Assembly (NCBI GenBank): GCA_016844545.1
Contig: JAENJC010000086.1
Span: forward strand, 1-5,921
From: Deltaproteobacteria bacterium
GTDB taxonomy: Bacteria; Desulfobacterota; JAENJC01
DNA: 5,921 bases
Direction: 5' to 3'
The first letter of the stretch is position 1, and every line of letters begins with the position of its first letter. Below, in pieces: positions 1-5,475 of the stretch. Both the position numbers and the translations under genes were made by a program. The notes beneath the pieces were generated by a model, which saw only the letters and a list, made by a program, of their open reading frames with translations, had not been told where the DNA came from and did no database searches.

Positions 1-1079
1 GGGTCATTGTTGAGTGTGCGCTCTCCACCGCTATTGTATTTATCGCAGCTCGCTTTGAGTCAAGGGCAATTATTGATTTTTCAAACGTTGCAAGGCAGGT
101 GATAAGTCAGATAGGTTATGACCAGAACGCCTTTAACTCTAAGACGTGCAGTATAATCACGAGCCTCAGGGAAAAAGCTTATGCCGGACTGGATTTTTTT
201 GATGAGAAAAACCTTTCCGATGATGATATTGAGCGCATCCAAGCCAAGAACCAGGTTACGGTCTTCGGCTTTGCCTGCAACCAGACTCCTTCCCTTATGC
301 CGCTCCCGATCTGGCTTGCCCACAAGCTTTCAAGGAAGCTTACGTCAGCCAGACTTCAAAGAACGCTTCCCTACCTTGCCCCTGATGGCAAGACCCAGGT
401 AGGAGTCGAATATAAAGACGGGCGGCCATTCAGGATGCATAGTCTAACAGTAATCGCAAGCCAGAATATAGCTGCCTCATCAGGAGGACCAGGCTTGAAT
501 AAGCTTGAGGACGATATAAGGGAAGCGGTCATCAACTCCGTGTTTCAGGATGAAGAGATAAAACCGGATAATGACACAAGGATATTTGTCAACCCTGACG
601 GGCCTTTCATCCTCGGAGGACCTTCCATCCATTCAGGCATGACCGGAAGGAAGAACGCCATAGACACTTACGGTGAGTATTCAAGACATAGCGGCGCCGC
701 CCTGAGCGGGAAGGACCCATCGCGTATTGACAGGATCGGAGCCTATGCAGCCCGTTATGCCGCCAAAAATGTTGTGGCAGCCGGGCTGGCTGATGAATGT
801 GAAGTAATGTTAAGCTATTCCATCGGTCTTTCAAGGCCTGTAAGCATTCAGGTTGAGACCTTCGGAACAGGGAAGATGCCGGATAAAGAAATAGCCTCCA
901 GGATTGAAAGACATTTTGATTTTAGGCTTGCGGGAATAATAAGGCAATTCAATCTCAGACACCTGCCGTCCAACAATAAAGGGGGCTTTTACAAAAAACT
1001 GGCAGCCTATGGACATGTGGGGAGGATGGATATAGGGCTTCCGTGGGAAGTGACAGACAAGATCGGTATGCTCAAGTAG
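1..1079 (+). CDS. Divergent methionine adenosyltransferase (MetK) homologue, 5' end outside window
   Basis: The reading frame is open from base 3, so the N-terminus, including the region of the usual GHPDK motif, lies upstream. A GTG at 99 is internal, because the preceding 32 codons also align with MetK. Recognisable MetK blocks are FGFACNQT (about 264-287), PDGKTQV, GGP..SG.TGRK, SGKDPSRIDR, AYAARYAAKNVVAAGLA, VETFGTG and AAYGHVGR...PWE.TDK near the C-terminus. The family makes S-adenosylmethionine from ATP and methionine in the cytosol. The phosphate-binding lysines and arginine (PDGK, TGRK, SGKD) are kept. By eye alignment with the E. coli enzyme, residues around methionine differ: GGE55 reads AAR (51-53), Gln98 is Lys, GAGDQG with Asp118 reads QAKNQV (Asn at 249-251), and Asp238 is His (630-632). 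Family membership is clear; true AdoMet synthase activity is doubtful. The stop is 9 bases before the MgtE-like gene, so the two are probably cotranscribed. Confidence 0.88.
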   Translation, partial: VIVECALSTAIVFIAARFESRAIIDFSNVARQVISQIGYDQNAFNSKTCSIITSLREKAYAGLDFFDEKNLSDDDIERIQAKNQVTVFGFACNQTPSLMPLPIWLAHKLSRKLTSARLQRTLPYLAPDGKTQVGVEYKDGRPFRMHSLTVIASQNIAASSGGPGLNKLEDDIREAVINSVFQDEEIKPDNDTRIFVNPDGPFILGGPSIHSGMTGRKNAIDTYGEYSRHSGAALSGKDPSRIDRIGAYAARYAAKNVVAAGLADECEVMLSYSIGLSRPVSIQVETFGTGKMPDKEIASRIERHFDFRLAGIIRQFNLRHLPSNNKGGFYKKLAAYGHVGRMDIGLPWEVTDKIGMLK

Positions 1080-1088
1080 AGGGTAACG

Positions 1089-2060
1089 ATGAGTACGAAC
1101 AATCATTGCGAATCAGCCAGATGCCATATTGCAGTTAGGGTTCCTACTGCAAAAGCAAACGACATGGTCAGCTCGGTACTCTCGGCGCTTCATGGCAAAA
1201 CGTTTGATTCAACGGATACTATATATATCCTGGATGACAACGAAAGGCTTCAGGGACTTGTTACTCTGCCGCATCTTCTGACAGCAGGGCGTGAATTAAC
1301 TCTCAAGGAGATAATGATAACCGACCCGCCTGCGGCTGGCCCTGAGGACGATCAGGAGCACGTGGCCTCTTTGGCGATCAGGCACGGGATCACCTCTGTC
1401 CCGGTGGTGGACTCGGAAAAGAGGTTCCTCGGCGCTGTCCCGTCCAATTCCATATTTCAGATCCTCAGACGGGAGCATATTGAAGACATGAACAGACTTG
1501 TCGGAATCATGAACGGAAACAACAGGGCAATCAACGCGCTAGAGGCATCCCCTGTCAAGCGACTCAAGAGCAGGCTCCCCTGGCTCCTCATTGGCCTGCT
1601 CGGGAGCATGGTAGCAACCTTTGTCGTCTCCCGATTCGAGCATACCTTACAGACCCAGATTTCCATCGCCTTTTTCATACCTGCAATAGTATACCTTGCC
1701 GATGCCGTCGGGACGCAGACAGAGGCAGTGGCAGTCCGGGGGTTATCGCTCAGCCATTCTCCAGTCGTGAACCTCCTCGCCGGGGAATTTGTGACAGGAC
1801 TCCTCATAGGCCTCTCACTCTGCCTTCTGATATTCCCGTTTGTATACCTGATATTTGCTGATATCAACCTGGCCTTTGCCGTATCCGCGGCAGTCCTGGC
1901 GGCAGGGACTATGGCAACCACCATTGGGCTTCTTTTCCCCTTACTCTTCTCAAAGCTGGGGATGGACCCTGCACTTGGAAGTGGCCCCCTGGCCACAATA
2001 TTCCAGGACGTCTTGAGCTTACTGGTATATTTCTTCATTGTTACTAAAATTGTTATATAA
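1089..2060 (+). CDS. mgtE: Short MgtE-family magnesium transporter (CBS pair plus membrane domain)
   Basis: The 323-residue protein has two CBS-like repeats (about residues 13-68 and 72-127), a linker helix, then five predicted membrane segments (about 163-181, 191-210, 226-256, 259-287 and 299-323). The membrane domain carries MgtE hallmarks: RLPWLLIGLLGS at its start, VGTQT.AVAVRGL after the second segment, DPALGSGP before the last, and an aspartate in FQDVLSL (Asp307) where the family has its Mg2+-binding pore aspartate. MgtE proteins are inner-membrane Mg2+ channels gated by cytosolic Mg2+ bound to the N and CBS domains. Here the usual N domain of about 130 residues is absent, so the protein is roughly 450 minus 130 residues long. 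The usual GGNAGTQ reads ADAVGTQ. The ATG at 1089 has an AGAGGG ribosome site at 1078-1083. Substrate is inferred from the family. Confidence 0.85.
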   Translation: MSTNNHCESARCHIAVRVPTAKANDMVSSVLSALHGKTFDSTDTIYILDDNERLQGLVTLPHLLTAGRELTLKEIMITDPPAAGPEDDQEHVASLAIRHGITSVPVVDSEKRFLGAVPSNSIFQILRREHIEDMNRLVGIMNGNNRAINALEASPVKRLKSRLPWLLIGLLGSMVATFVVSRFEHTLQTQISIAFFIPAIVYLADAVGTQTEAVAVRGLSLSHSPVVNLLAGEFVTGLLIGLSLCLLIFPFVYLIFADINLAFAVSAAVLAAGTMATTIGLLFPLLFSKLGMDPALGSGPLATIFQDVLSLLVYFFIVTKIVI

Positions 2061-2073
2061 AAAGGGCCTCTCA

Positions 2074-2307
2074 ATGGACAAAAGCGCACTCTATGGCAAC
2101 GAAAAGGAAAAAAAGCAGCATCTTCATAATATTGAGTTCATCGCCAACGACACGGGGATACCTTATGACGACGTCGCACTCCTCTATGAAGTTGCTTTAG
2201 ACAAGACTAGGAAAGGGGCTAAGGTTAAGGACTATCTTCCCATACTTGTCCCCAGAAAGGTAAAATACGTTTTGATGGCGAGACTTCATTTCAGGCATAT
2301 AGGATAG
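2074..2307 (+). CDS. Small DUF3562-like protein
   Basis: This encodes a 77-residue soluble protein. The ATG at 2074 is preferred over an in-frame ATG at 2038, because 2038 lies inside the mgtE coding region while 2074 has an AAAAGGG ribosome site 6-7 bases upstream. The pattern is a lysine-rich start, IEFIANDTGIPYDDVALLYE, then a basic stretch followed by VKDYLPILVPRKV. This resembles from memory the DUF3562 family, whose members are short bacterial proteins of unknown function with an E..A..TG.P...V..IYE segment and a V.DYLP.L..R.V segment. No signal peptide, membrane segment or metal motif is visible. It is 13 bases after mgtE and 1 base before the next gene, so it belongs to the same transcription unit. 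The function is unknown. Confidence 0.7.
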   Translation: MDKSALYGNEKEKKQHLHNIEFIANDTGIPYDDVALLYEVALDKTRKGAKVKDYLPILVPRKVKYVLMARLHFRHIG

Positions 2308-2308
2308 C

Positions 2309-2608
2309 ATGATGATGATTACATACAAAATAGCCCATCACACCCCTGGACGCATCAGACTTGATGTCCCCTTTATTAAGAGACTTTCCTCCGTCAAGGT
2401 CGAAGATATCCCACAGGTCATCAGAAACTTTTCCTTTGTTACATTCCCCCCGGCAATAATAGATATCCAGACAAACCCTATGACCGGAAGCCTTACACTC
2501 CTTTATAAGCCCAGTGAGATAGACATCATGAAGTTCATCGACTCCATGATCTCCGATATGGCTTCAAATGAAGAGGTGATAGGGTTTATTGAAGGTCTTA
2601 ACGGGTAA
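2309..2608 (+). CDS. Small heavy-metal-associated (HMA)-like domain protein without cysteines
   Basis: The 99-residue protein opens with HHTPGRIRL (residues 10-18) and has a later TNPMTGSLTLLYKPSE segment (about 55-70). This is the beta-alpha-beta pattern of the HMA_2-type domains known from small bacterial proteins and P-type ATPase N-termini, which share an H..PGR.R motif and a NP.TGS..V.Y segment. The classical metal-binding CxxC is missing and the protein has no cysteine at all, so metal binding is unproven. Three consecutive ATG codons (2309, 2312, 2315) are possible starts. A weak AGGA at 2301-2304 fits 2315 slightly better by spacing. The first is listed here. The gene begins 1 base after the preceding stop, which implies translational coupling. 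Confidence 0.62.
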   Translation: MMMITYKIAHHTPGRIRLDVPFIKRLSSVKVEDIPQVIRNFSFVTFPPAIIDIQTNPMTGSLTLLYKPSEIDIMKFIDSMISDMASNEEVIGFIEGLNG

Positions 2609-2627
2609 ACCATCTCTCGCCCCAAAA

Positions 2628-2667
2628 AATTAACCTATTCTTAACACAACCGTCACATCCCTGTAAC
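2628..2667 (+). promoter_or_regulatory. PHO-box-like operator array of four heptamers
   Basis: Four heptamers start at exact 11-base intervals: AATTAAC (2628), TCTTAAC (2639), CCGTCAC (2650) and CTGTAAC (2661), each separated by 4 bases. The last two match the geometry of the E. coli PhoB box (CTGTCAT, 4 bases, CTGTCAC). The first two resemble the TTAAC repeats of PhoP/SphR boxes. PhoB-family regulators bind such direct repeats in tandem and replace the -35 element. The array lies in the 82-base gap before the lipid kinase gene. Binding by a PhoB orthologue is an inference. Confidence 0.72.
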
Positions 2668-2677
2668 ACAAAACATT

Positions 2678-2683
2678 TATACT
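2678..2683 (+). promoter_or_regulatory. -10 element (TATACT) of the Pho-type promoter
   Basis: TATACT lies exactly 10 bases after the last heptamer (ends 2667), the distance expected in PhoB-activated promoters. No -35 hexamer is needed or evident. Transcription should begin near 2689-2691, essentially at the kinase start codon. The same heptamer-10-base-TATACT spacing recurs at 5226-5248. Confidence 0.65.
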
Positions 2684-2690
2684 TGTCACT

Positions 2691-3566
2691 ATGAGGATCA
2701 AAGTCATTGCAAACCCGACGGCAGGAAGAGGCGGGAAAAAGGCCATAGAGAAGGTAATAGAGTATATGAAAGGGAAAGGGGCAGAAGTAGACCTTTTCTT
2801 AACCCGAAAAAGGGGGGATGCCCTTCAAACGGCAAGTGATGCTCGCAATGAAAATGTTGACATAGTTGTAGGCGCAGGCGGGGACGGGACCATAAATGAG
2901 ATCATAAACGGCCTTGCAGGCTCTGACATTCCGCTTGGCGTCATCCCTCTGGGGACTGTCAATGTATTCGCCCTTGAAACTGGTATCCCAATGGACCCTG
3001 TAGGGGCCTGCAACATCATTCTTGAAGGTTTGCCAAGAAAGCTAAACCTTGGAAGGGTCAACGGCCGCTATTTTCTCCTGATGGGGGGCGTCGGATTTGA
3101 TGCATATGTGGTCTACGGGCTGGATATCAGGCTCAAACGGCTCTCAGGAAGAATTTCTTACATCCTGACCGCATTAGGGAGGGGATTGACCTATCGGTCC
3201 TCCCCTCTGGAGATAGAGCTTGACAACGGCCAGAAGGTCAACGGCTACGGGGCGGTAGTCGGCAACATGAAATATTATGGCGGCACCATGTCTATAACTC
3301 CATTTGCGGATATGGAACGTAACGACCTGGATGTCTGCATATTCAAGAGTAAGGGGTTCGGAAACATACTGAGGTATACATGGGGCGTCATTCAAAAGAG
3401 GCATCTGACTTACCCTGATGTTGAATATCACACGGTTAAGAACTTGAGGATAAAATCAAAAGGGAAGACTTACATACAGGCCGACGGGGACGTTGTGGGG
3501 CAGTTGCCGGCTGAGTTTTCAATAGCAGAGGAAGGCATAACAGTCATCCTTCCAAAGGAGGTCTAA
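2691..3566 (+). CDS. Diacylglycerol-kinase-family lipid kinase
   Basis: This 291-residue protein is a full-length member of the bacterial DagK/YegS/sphingosine-kinase-like family, which transfers the ATP gamma-phosphate to a lipid hydroxyl at the inner membrane face. It shows IANPTAGRGG (residues 6-15), the nucleotide-binding GGDGT (63-67) with GTINEIINGL, then PLGTVNVFALETGIP (86-100) where many relatives have GTxNDFA. The C-terminal beta domain contains GGVGFDA (132-138), GGTMSITPFADMERNDLDV and QADGDVVG (263-270), corresponding to the family DGE region. The ATG at 2691 gives the expected N-terminus, but there is no Shine-Dalgarno sequence and the predicted transcript start coincides with it. 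The stop is 1 base before the phosphatase gene. The lipid substrate (diacylglycerol, a long-chain base or another alcohol) cannot be told from sequence. Confidence 0.9.
   Translation: MRIKVIANPTAGRGGKKAIEKVIEYMKGKGAEVDLFLTRKRGDALQTASDARNENVDIVVGAGGDGTINEIINGLAGSDIPLGVIPLGTVNVFALETGIPMDPVGACNIILEGLPRKLNLGRVNGRYFLLMGGVGFDAYVVYGLDIRLKRLSGRISYILTALGRGLTYRSSPLEIELDNGQKVNGYGAVVGNMKYYGGTMSITPFADMERNDLDVCIFKSKGFGNILRYTWGVIQKRHLTYPDVEYHTVKNLRIKSKGKTYIQADGDVVGQLPAEFSIAEEGITVILPKEV
3554..3562 (+). promoter_or_regulatory. Strong ribosome binding site for the PAP2 gene inside the kinase C-terminus
   Basis: AAAGGAGGT is a near-perfect Shine-Dalgarno sequence formed by the last kinase codons (Lys-Glu-Val), 5 bases before the ATG at 3568. 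It suggests the phosphatase is translated strongly and in coupling with the kinase. Confidence 0.8.
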
Positions 3567-3567
3567 A

Positions 3568-4095
3568 ATGTCAGCAATAATAGAAACAATATACAAGTAT
3601 GACTCTCTCATAAGCTACCGTCTGGGGGACCTTAAGTCGCACCGGTGGCTAAGGGACCTGATGGTTATTTCAAGTAAGCTGGGGGACGGCTCAATATGGC
3701 TCTTCCTGAGCCTGTCTTTGCTCTTGTTCGGAGGAAGAGAGGGACAGAAGGCTGTATTAATAGGAACAATATCGGTCATCCTGTGCGTGGCGATATTTAA
3801 GGCCATCAAGCATAGCACTACAAGGAAGAGGCCCTTTGAGACTTACGTTGACATGGAGATTATCCTTCCACCGCCTGATGAATACTCCTTCCCATCCGGC
3901 CACTCAATAAATGCCTTTGCCATTGCAACGGCAGCGGCCTGGTTTTTCCCGCTTCTGTTTATTCCGCTTTTCGTCATGGCGTCCCTGATCGCCATATCCA
4001 GGGTCTTTCTATCGCTCCATTATCCGACAGATGTCATCGTCGGGGGCCTCATAGGGATAGGGGTGTCCAGCACCCTGATATGGGTGATCGGATAG
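3568..4095 (+). CDS. PAP2-family membrane lipid phosphatase
   Basis: This 175-residue integral membrane protein has all three motifs of the PAP2/type 2 phosphatidic acid phosphatase superfamily: K81-x6-R88-P89 (KHSTTRKRP), PSGH at 109-112, and SR...H...D at 144-155 (S144, R145, H151, D155). The two histidines are the catalytic nucleophile and relay of the family. Hydrophobic segments lie at about 42-54, 63-79, 115-142 and 157-174, so the active site should face the periplasm. Family members remove phosphate from phosphatidate, phosphatidylglycerol phosphate or undecaprenyl diphosphate. Between a lipid kinase and a diacylglycerol-type glycosyltransferase, phosphatidate to diacylglycerol is the likeliest reaction, but undecaprenyl diphosphate phosphatase remains possible. 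It ends exactly where the glycosyltransferase ATG begins. Confidence 0.9.
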   Translation: MSAIIETIYKYDSLISYRLGDLKSHRWLRDLMVISSKLGDGSIWLFLSLSLLLFGGREGQKAVLIGTISVILCVAIFKAIKHSTTRKRPFETYVDMEIILPPPDEYSFPSGHSINAFAIATAAAWFFPLLFIPLFVMASLIAISRVFLSLHYPTDVIVGGLIGIGVSSTLIWVIG

Positions 4096-5160
4096 ATGTA
4101 TAAAAAAATATTGATCGCTACCATCGGCTACGGTTCAGGCCATAATATGGCGGCAGAGGCACTTGCAGAATCTGCCTGTCGTGACTTCCCGGGTTCGGAT
4201 GTCCGGGTTGTAGATTTTTTGAGTTATGATGGAGGGCTGAGAGACAAACTAAGAAGCGCCTTCTATTTTTCAACAATCAAATTTACCCCCGGAGCATACC
4301 ACTTCATTTATCAAAGTCTTGCCGACTATAAATGGTTCGCTAATCTTTTCTTCAGGCCTTATCTAAAGAAGATGGAAAAGTTTGTTAACAACTTTTCGCC
4401 GGACCTGATCATATCCACGCATGTCTTCTGCGCCATGGCTTCATCCCAGTTAAAAGCGAGATACCCGTCAATAAAGGCTGTTCATGGAGTCCTGACCGAT
4501 TTCATGGACGACACATACTGGAACACCTGCCGCCTGGACTCCTTTTCTGTGGCCACTGAAGAACTGAGAGAGAGGATGATACTGAACGGCGTACCGGAAA
4601 TGACTATAGAGGTGAAGCCCTTTCCTGTAAGGCAGGTTTTTCATAGAAAAGGGAACAGAAAGGAGCTATGTAGGAAAATAGACCCGAACCTGAAACCTGA
4701 AGCTTATACAGTGCTTGTCCTGGGAGGCGGAGAGGGGCTGGGAAGGATAGAAGATATTGTCGGGATATTAAAGGAGTTCCCTGTTCAGTGCCTCATAGTG
4801 ACAGGCAGAAATGAAAAGCTGAGGCAGAGGCTCGACCTGTTAAAACAAAACAATCCTCGTCTCTTTGTATTTGGCTATATTGACAATATGTATGAGCTGA
4901 TGGATATAAGCGATCTCTGCATTACAAAACCTGGAGGGGCTACGGTAGCTGAATGCCTGGTAAAGGGCCTCCCTATGATATCCTGCCGCCCTCCCCTTCC
5001 CGGCCCTGAAACGGAAAATATGACCTTTTTGAGCAGCAGAAATCTTGCTGAGCTCTGTCCAACAATGGATTCTCTTCGTAAAACGATGCTGAAAAGAATC
5101 GATGACATGATAAAGAACGTAAGATCCGATAATGGCCGCATTCCGCCGGTTGCGGGATGA
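4096..5160 (+). CDS. MGDG-synthase/UgtP-type lipid glycosyltransferase
   Basis: This 354-residue protein has two Rossmann domains of the GT28 (GT-B) fold. The N-terminal MGDG-synthase-like domain begins with IGYGSGHNMAAEAL (9-23; His16 matches the proposed catalytic histidine of plant MGD1). It continues through a PDLIISTH segment (102-109), VLTDF (132-136) and VATEEL. The C-terminal domain has VLGGGEGLG (208-216), a GYIDNMYELM stretch, then DLCITKPGGATVAECL (273-288, with the nucleotide-sugar glutamate) and PLPGPETEN (300-308). Such enzymes transfer glucose or galactose from a UDP-sugar to diacylglycerol on the cytoplasmic membrane face. The sugar is not decidable here. UgtP has a histidine in TDFCLHKIW; this protein has TDFMDDTYW. 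The ATG abuts the phosphatase stop with no gap and only a weak ribosome site, so translation is probably coupled. This is the last gene of the trio. Confidence 0.88.
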   Translation: MYKKILIATIGYGSGHNMAAEALAESACRDFPGSDVRVVDFLSYDGGLRDKLRSAFYFSTIKFTPGAYHFIYQSLADYKWFANLFFRPYLKKMEKFVNNFSPDLIISTHVFCAMASSQLKARYPSIKAVHGVLTDFMDDTYWNTCRLDSFSVATEELRERMILNGVPEMTIEVKPFPVRQVFHRKGNRKELCRKIDPNLKPEAYTVLVLGGGEGLGRIEDIVGILKEFPVQCLIVTGRNEKLRQRLDLLKQNNPRLFVFGYIDNMYELMDISDLCITKPGGATVAECLVKGLPMISCRPPLPGPETENMTFLSSRNLAELCPTMDSLRKTMLKRIDDMIKNVRSDNGRIPPVAG

Positions 5161-5192
5161 TATCAAAGGCATACTTCTTACCTTTTTTGAAA

Positions 5193-5242
5193 CTGTAACC
5201 TAATCTTAATATTCCCGTAATAACGCCGTAACAATCCTTAAC
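5193..5242 (+). promoter_or_regulatory. Second PHO-box-like operator array of four to five heptamers
   Basis: Heptamers CTGTAAC (5193), TCTTAAT (5204), CCGTAAT (5215) and CCGTAAC (5226) are spaced exactly 11 bases apart. A fifth, CCTTAAC (5236), follows 10 bases later. The first four line up one by one with the array at 2628-2667, and the distance from the fourth to TATACT is the same. It begins 32 bases after the glycosyltransferase stop and points rightward. The likely regulator is the same PhoB/PhoP-type protein (inference). Confidence 0.7.
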
Positions 5243-5248
5243 TATACT
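5243..5248 (+). promoter_or_regulatory. -10 element (TATACT) of the second Pho-type promoter
   Basis: TATACT lies 10 bases after the CCGTAAC heptamer ending at 5232, matching the promoter at 2661-2683. The predicted start is near 5254-5256, which would give a leader of about 220 bases before the lipoprotein ATG. Confidence 0.6.
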
Positions 5249-5277
5249 GGCCTCGTTCTCCCCTCCGTTCCTTCTGC

Positions 5278-5318
5278 TTCCTCTTGCCGATGCTACCGGT
5301 GGGATGAGGCAGGAGGGA
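5278..5318 (+). other. Possible RNA hairpin covering an AGGAGG sequence
   Basis: The arm TTCCTCTTGCC (5278-5288) can pair with GGCAGGAGGGA (5308-5318) over 11 base pairs including two G-U pairs, with a 19-base loop that contains ACCGGT. No T run follows on either strand, so it does not look like an intrinsic terminator. The right arm contains a Shine-Dalgarno-like AGGAGG, but no good start codon follows it. Confidence 0.35.
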
Positions 5319-5392
5319 CAAAAAAAGTTCGGGGTTAAAGGAAGCATGGTGGGGTAAGCCTACCGATAGAAAACAGCCAATACCTTGGCATA

Positions 5393-5447
5393 ATACCAAG
5401 TAAGCTTTCAATATTTATAATTTAATTGTTTGAAAACAACTTGGTAT
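5393..5447. repeat. Nested inverted repeats upstream of the lipoprotein gene
   Basis: ATACCAAGT (5393-5401) is the exact reverse complement of ACTTGGTAT (5439-5447). Inside it, TTTCAA (5406-5411) is the reverse complement of TTGAAA (5430-5435), giving a long interrupted stem with an 18-base AT-rich loop. CTTGG at 5384-5388 can alternatively pair with CCAAG at 5396-5400, so two structures exclude each other. The right arm overlaps the candidate -10, so it could be an operator as well as an RNA structure. Confidence 0.5.
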
Positions 5448-5450
5448 AAA
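5442..5450 (+). promoter_or_regulatory. Candidate extended -10 promoter for the lipoprotein gene
   Basis: TGGTATAAA matches the extended -10 form TGnTATAAT. The -35 region (about 5421-5427) is AT-rich and poor. Transcription would begin near 5457, giving a leader of about 19 bases that includes the ribosome site. A perfect TATAAT at 5416-5421 lacks a -35 at usable spacing and is less attractive. Confidence 0.4.
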
Positions 5451-5462
5451 ATCTAAAATGAA

Positions 5463-5471
5463 AGGGGGTGA
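5463..5471 (+). promoter_or_regulatory. Ribosome binding site for the lipoprotein gene
   Basis: AGGGGGTGA lies 4 bases before the ATG at 5476 and is strongly complementary to the 16S rRNA tail. It fixes the start of the lipoprotein. Confidence 0.75.
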
Positions 5472-5475
5472 ATAA

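Larger units (their letters stand above)
5249..5475 (+). other. Non-coding stretch: long leader or possible small RNA region
   Basis: No convincing gene is present. The region has a pyrimidine-rich start (about 5251-5288), a possible hairpin at 5278-5318, an A run at 5320-5326, and an AT-rich second half with inverted repeats (5384-5447) and a candidate promoter. If transcription starts near 5255, the RNA either leads into the lipoprotein gene or ends earlier as a small RNA. No clear intrinsic terminator was seen, so the choice is open. Confidence 0.4.

Noticed and set aside
99..1079. GTG at 99 as the true start of the MetK-like gene
   Set aside because: The frame is open back to base 3 and the preceding 32 codons align with MetK residues around the VACE...VGGE region, so the gene begins outside the window.
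2038..2073. ATG at 2038 as the start of the DUF3562-like protein
   Set aside because: It would overlap the mgtE C-terminus and has no ribosome site, whereas the ATG at 2074 has AAAAGGG at proper spacing.
5165..5186. Intrinsic terminator after the glycosyltransferase (AAAGG ... CCTTTTTT)
   Set aside because: The stem is only 5 base pairs, AT-rich, with an 11-base loop, and the T run is part of the stem. It is too weak to call.
4840..5347. Minus-strand open frames overlapping the glycosyltransferase end
   Set aside because: They mirror a well-supported + strand gene, show no recognisable domains and lack ribosome sites.
5304..5357. 17-codon open frame in the non-coding region (starts MRQEGQKK)
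   Set aside because: It has no clear ribosome site, is very short and overlaps the hairpin arm. Nothing supports translation.
5384..5400. Sigma-54 promoter suggested by TTGGCA
   Set aside because: No GC dinucleotide occurs at the required 10-base spacing downstream, so the -12 element is missing.
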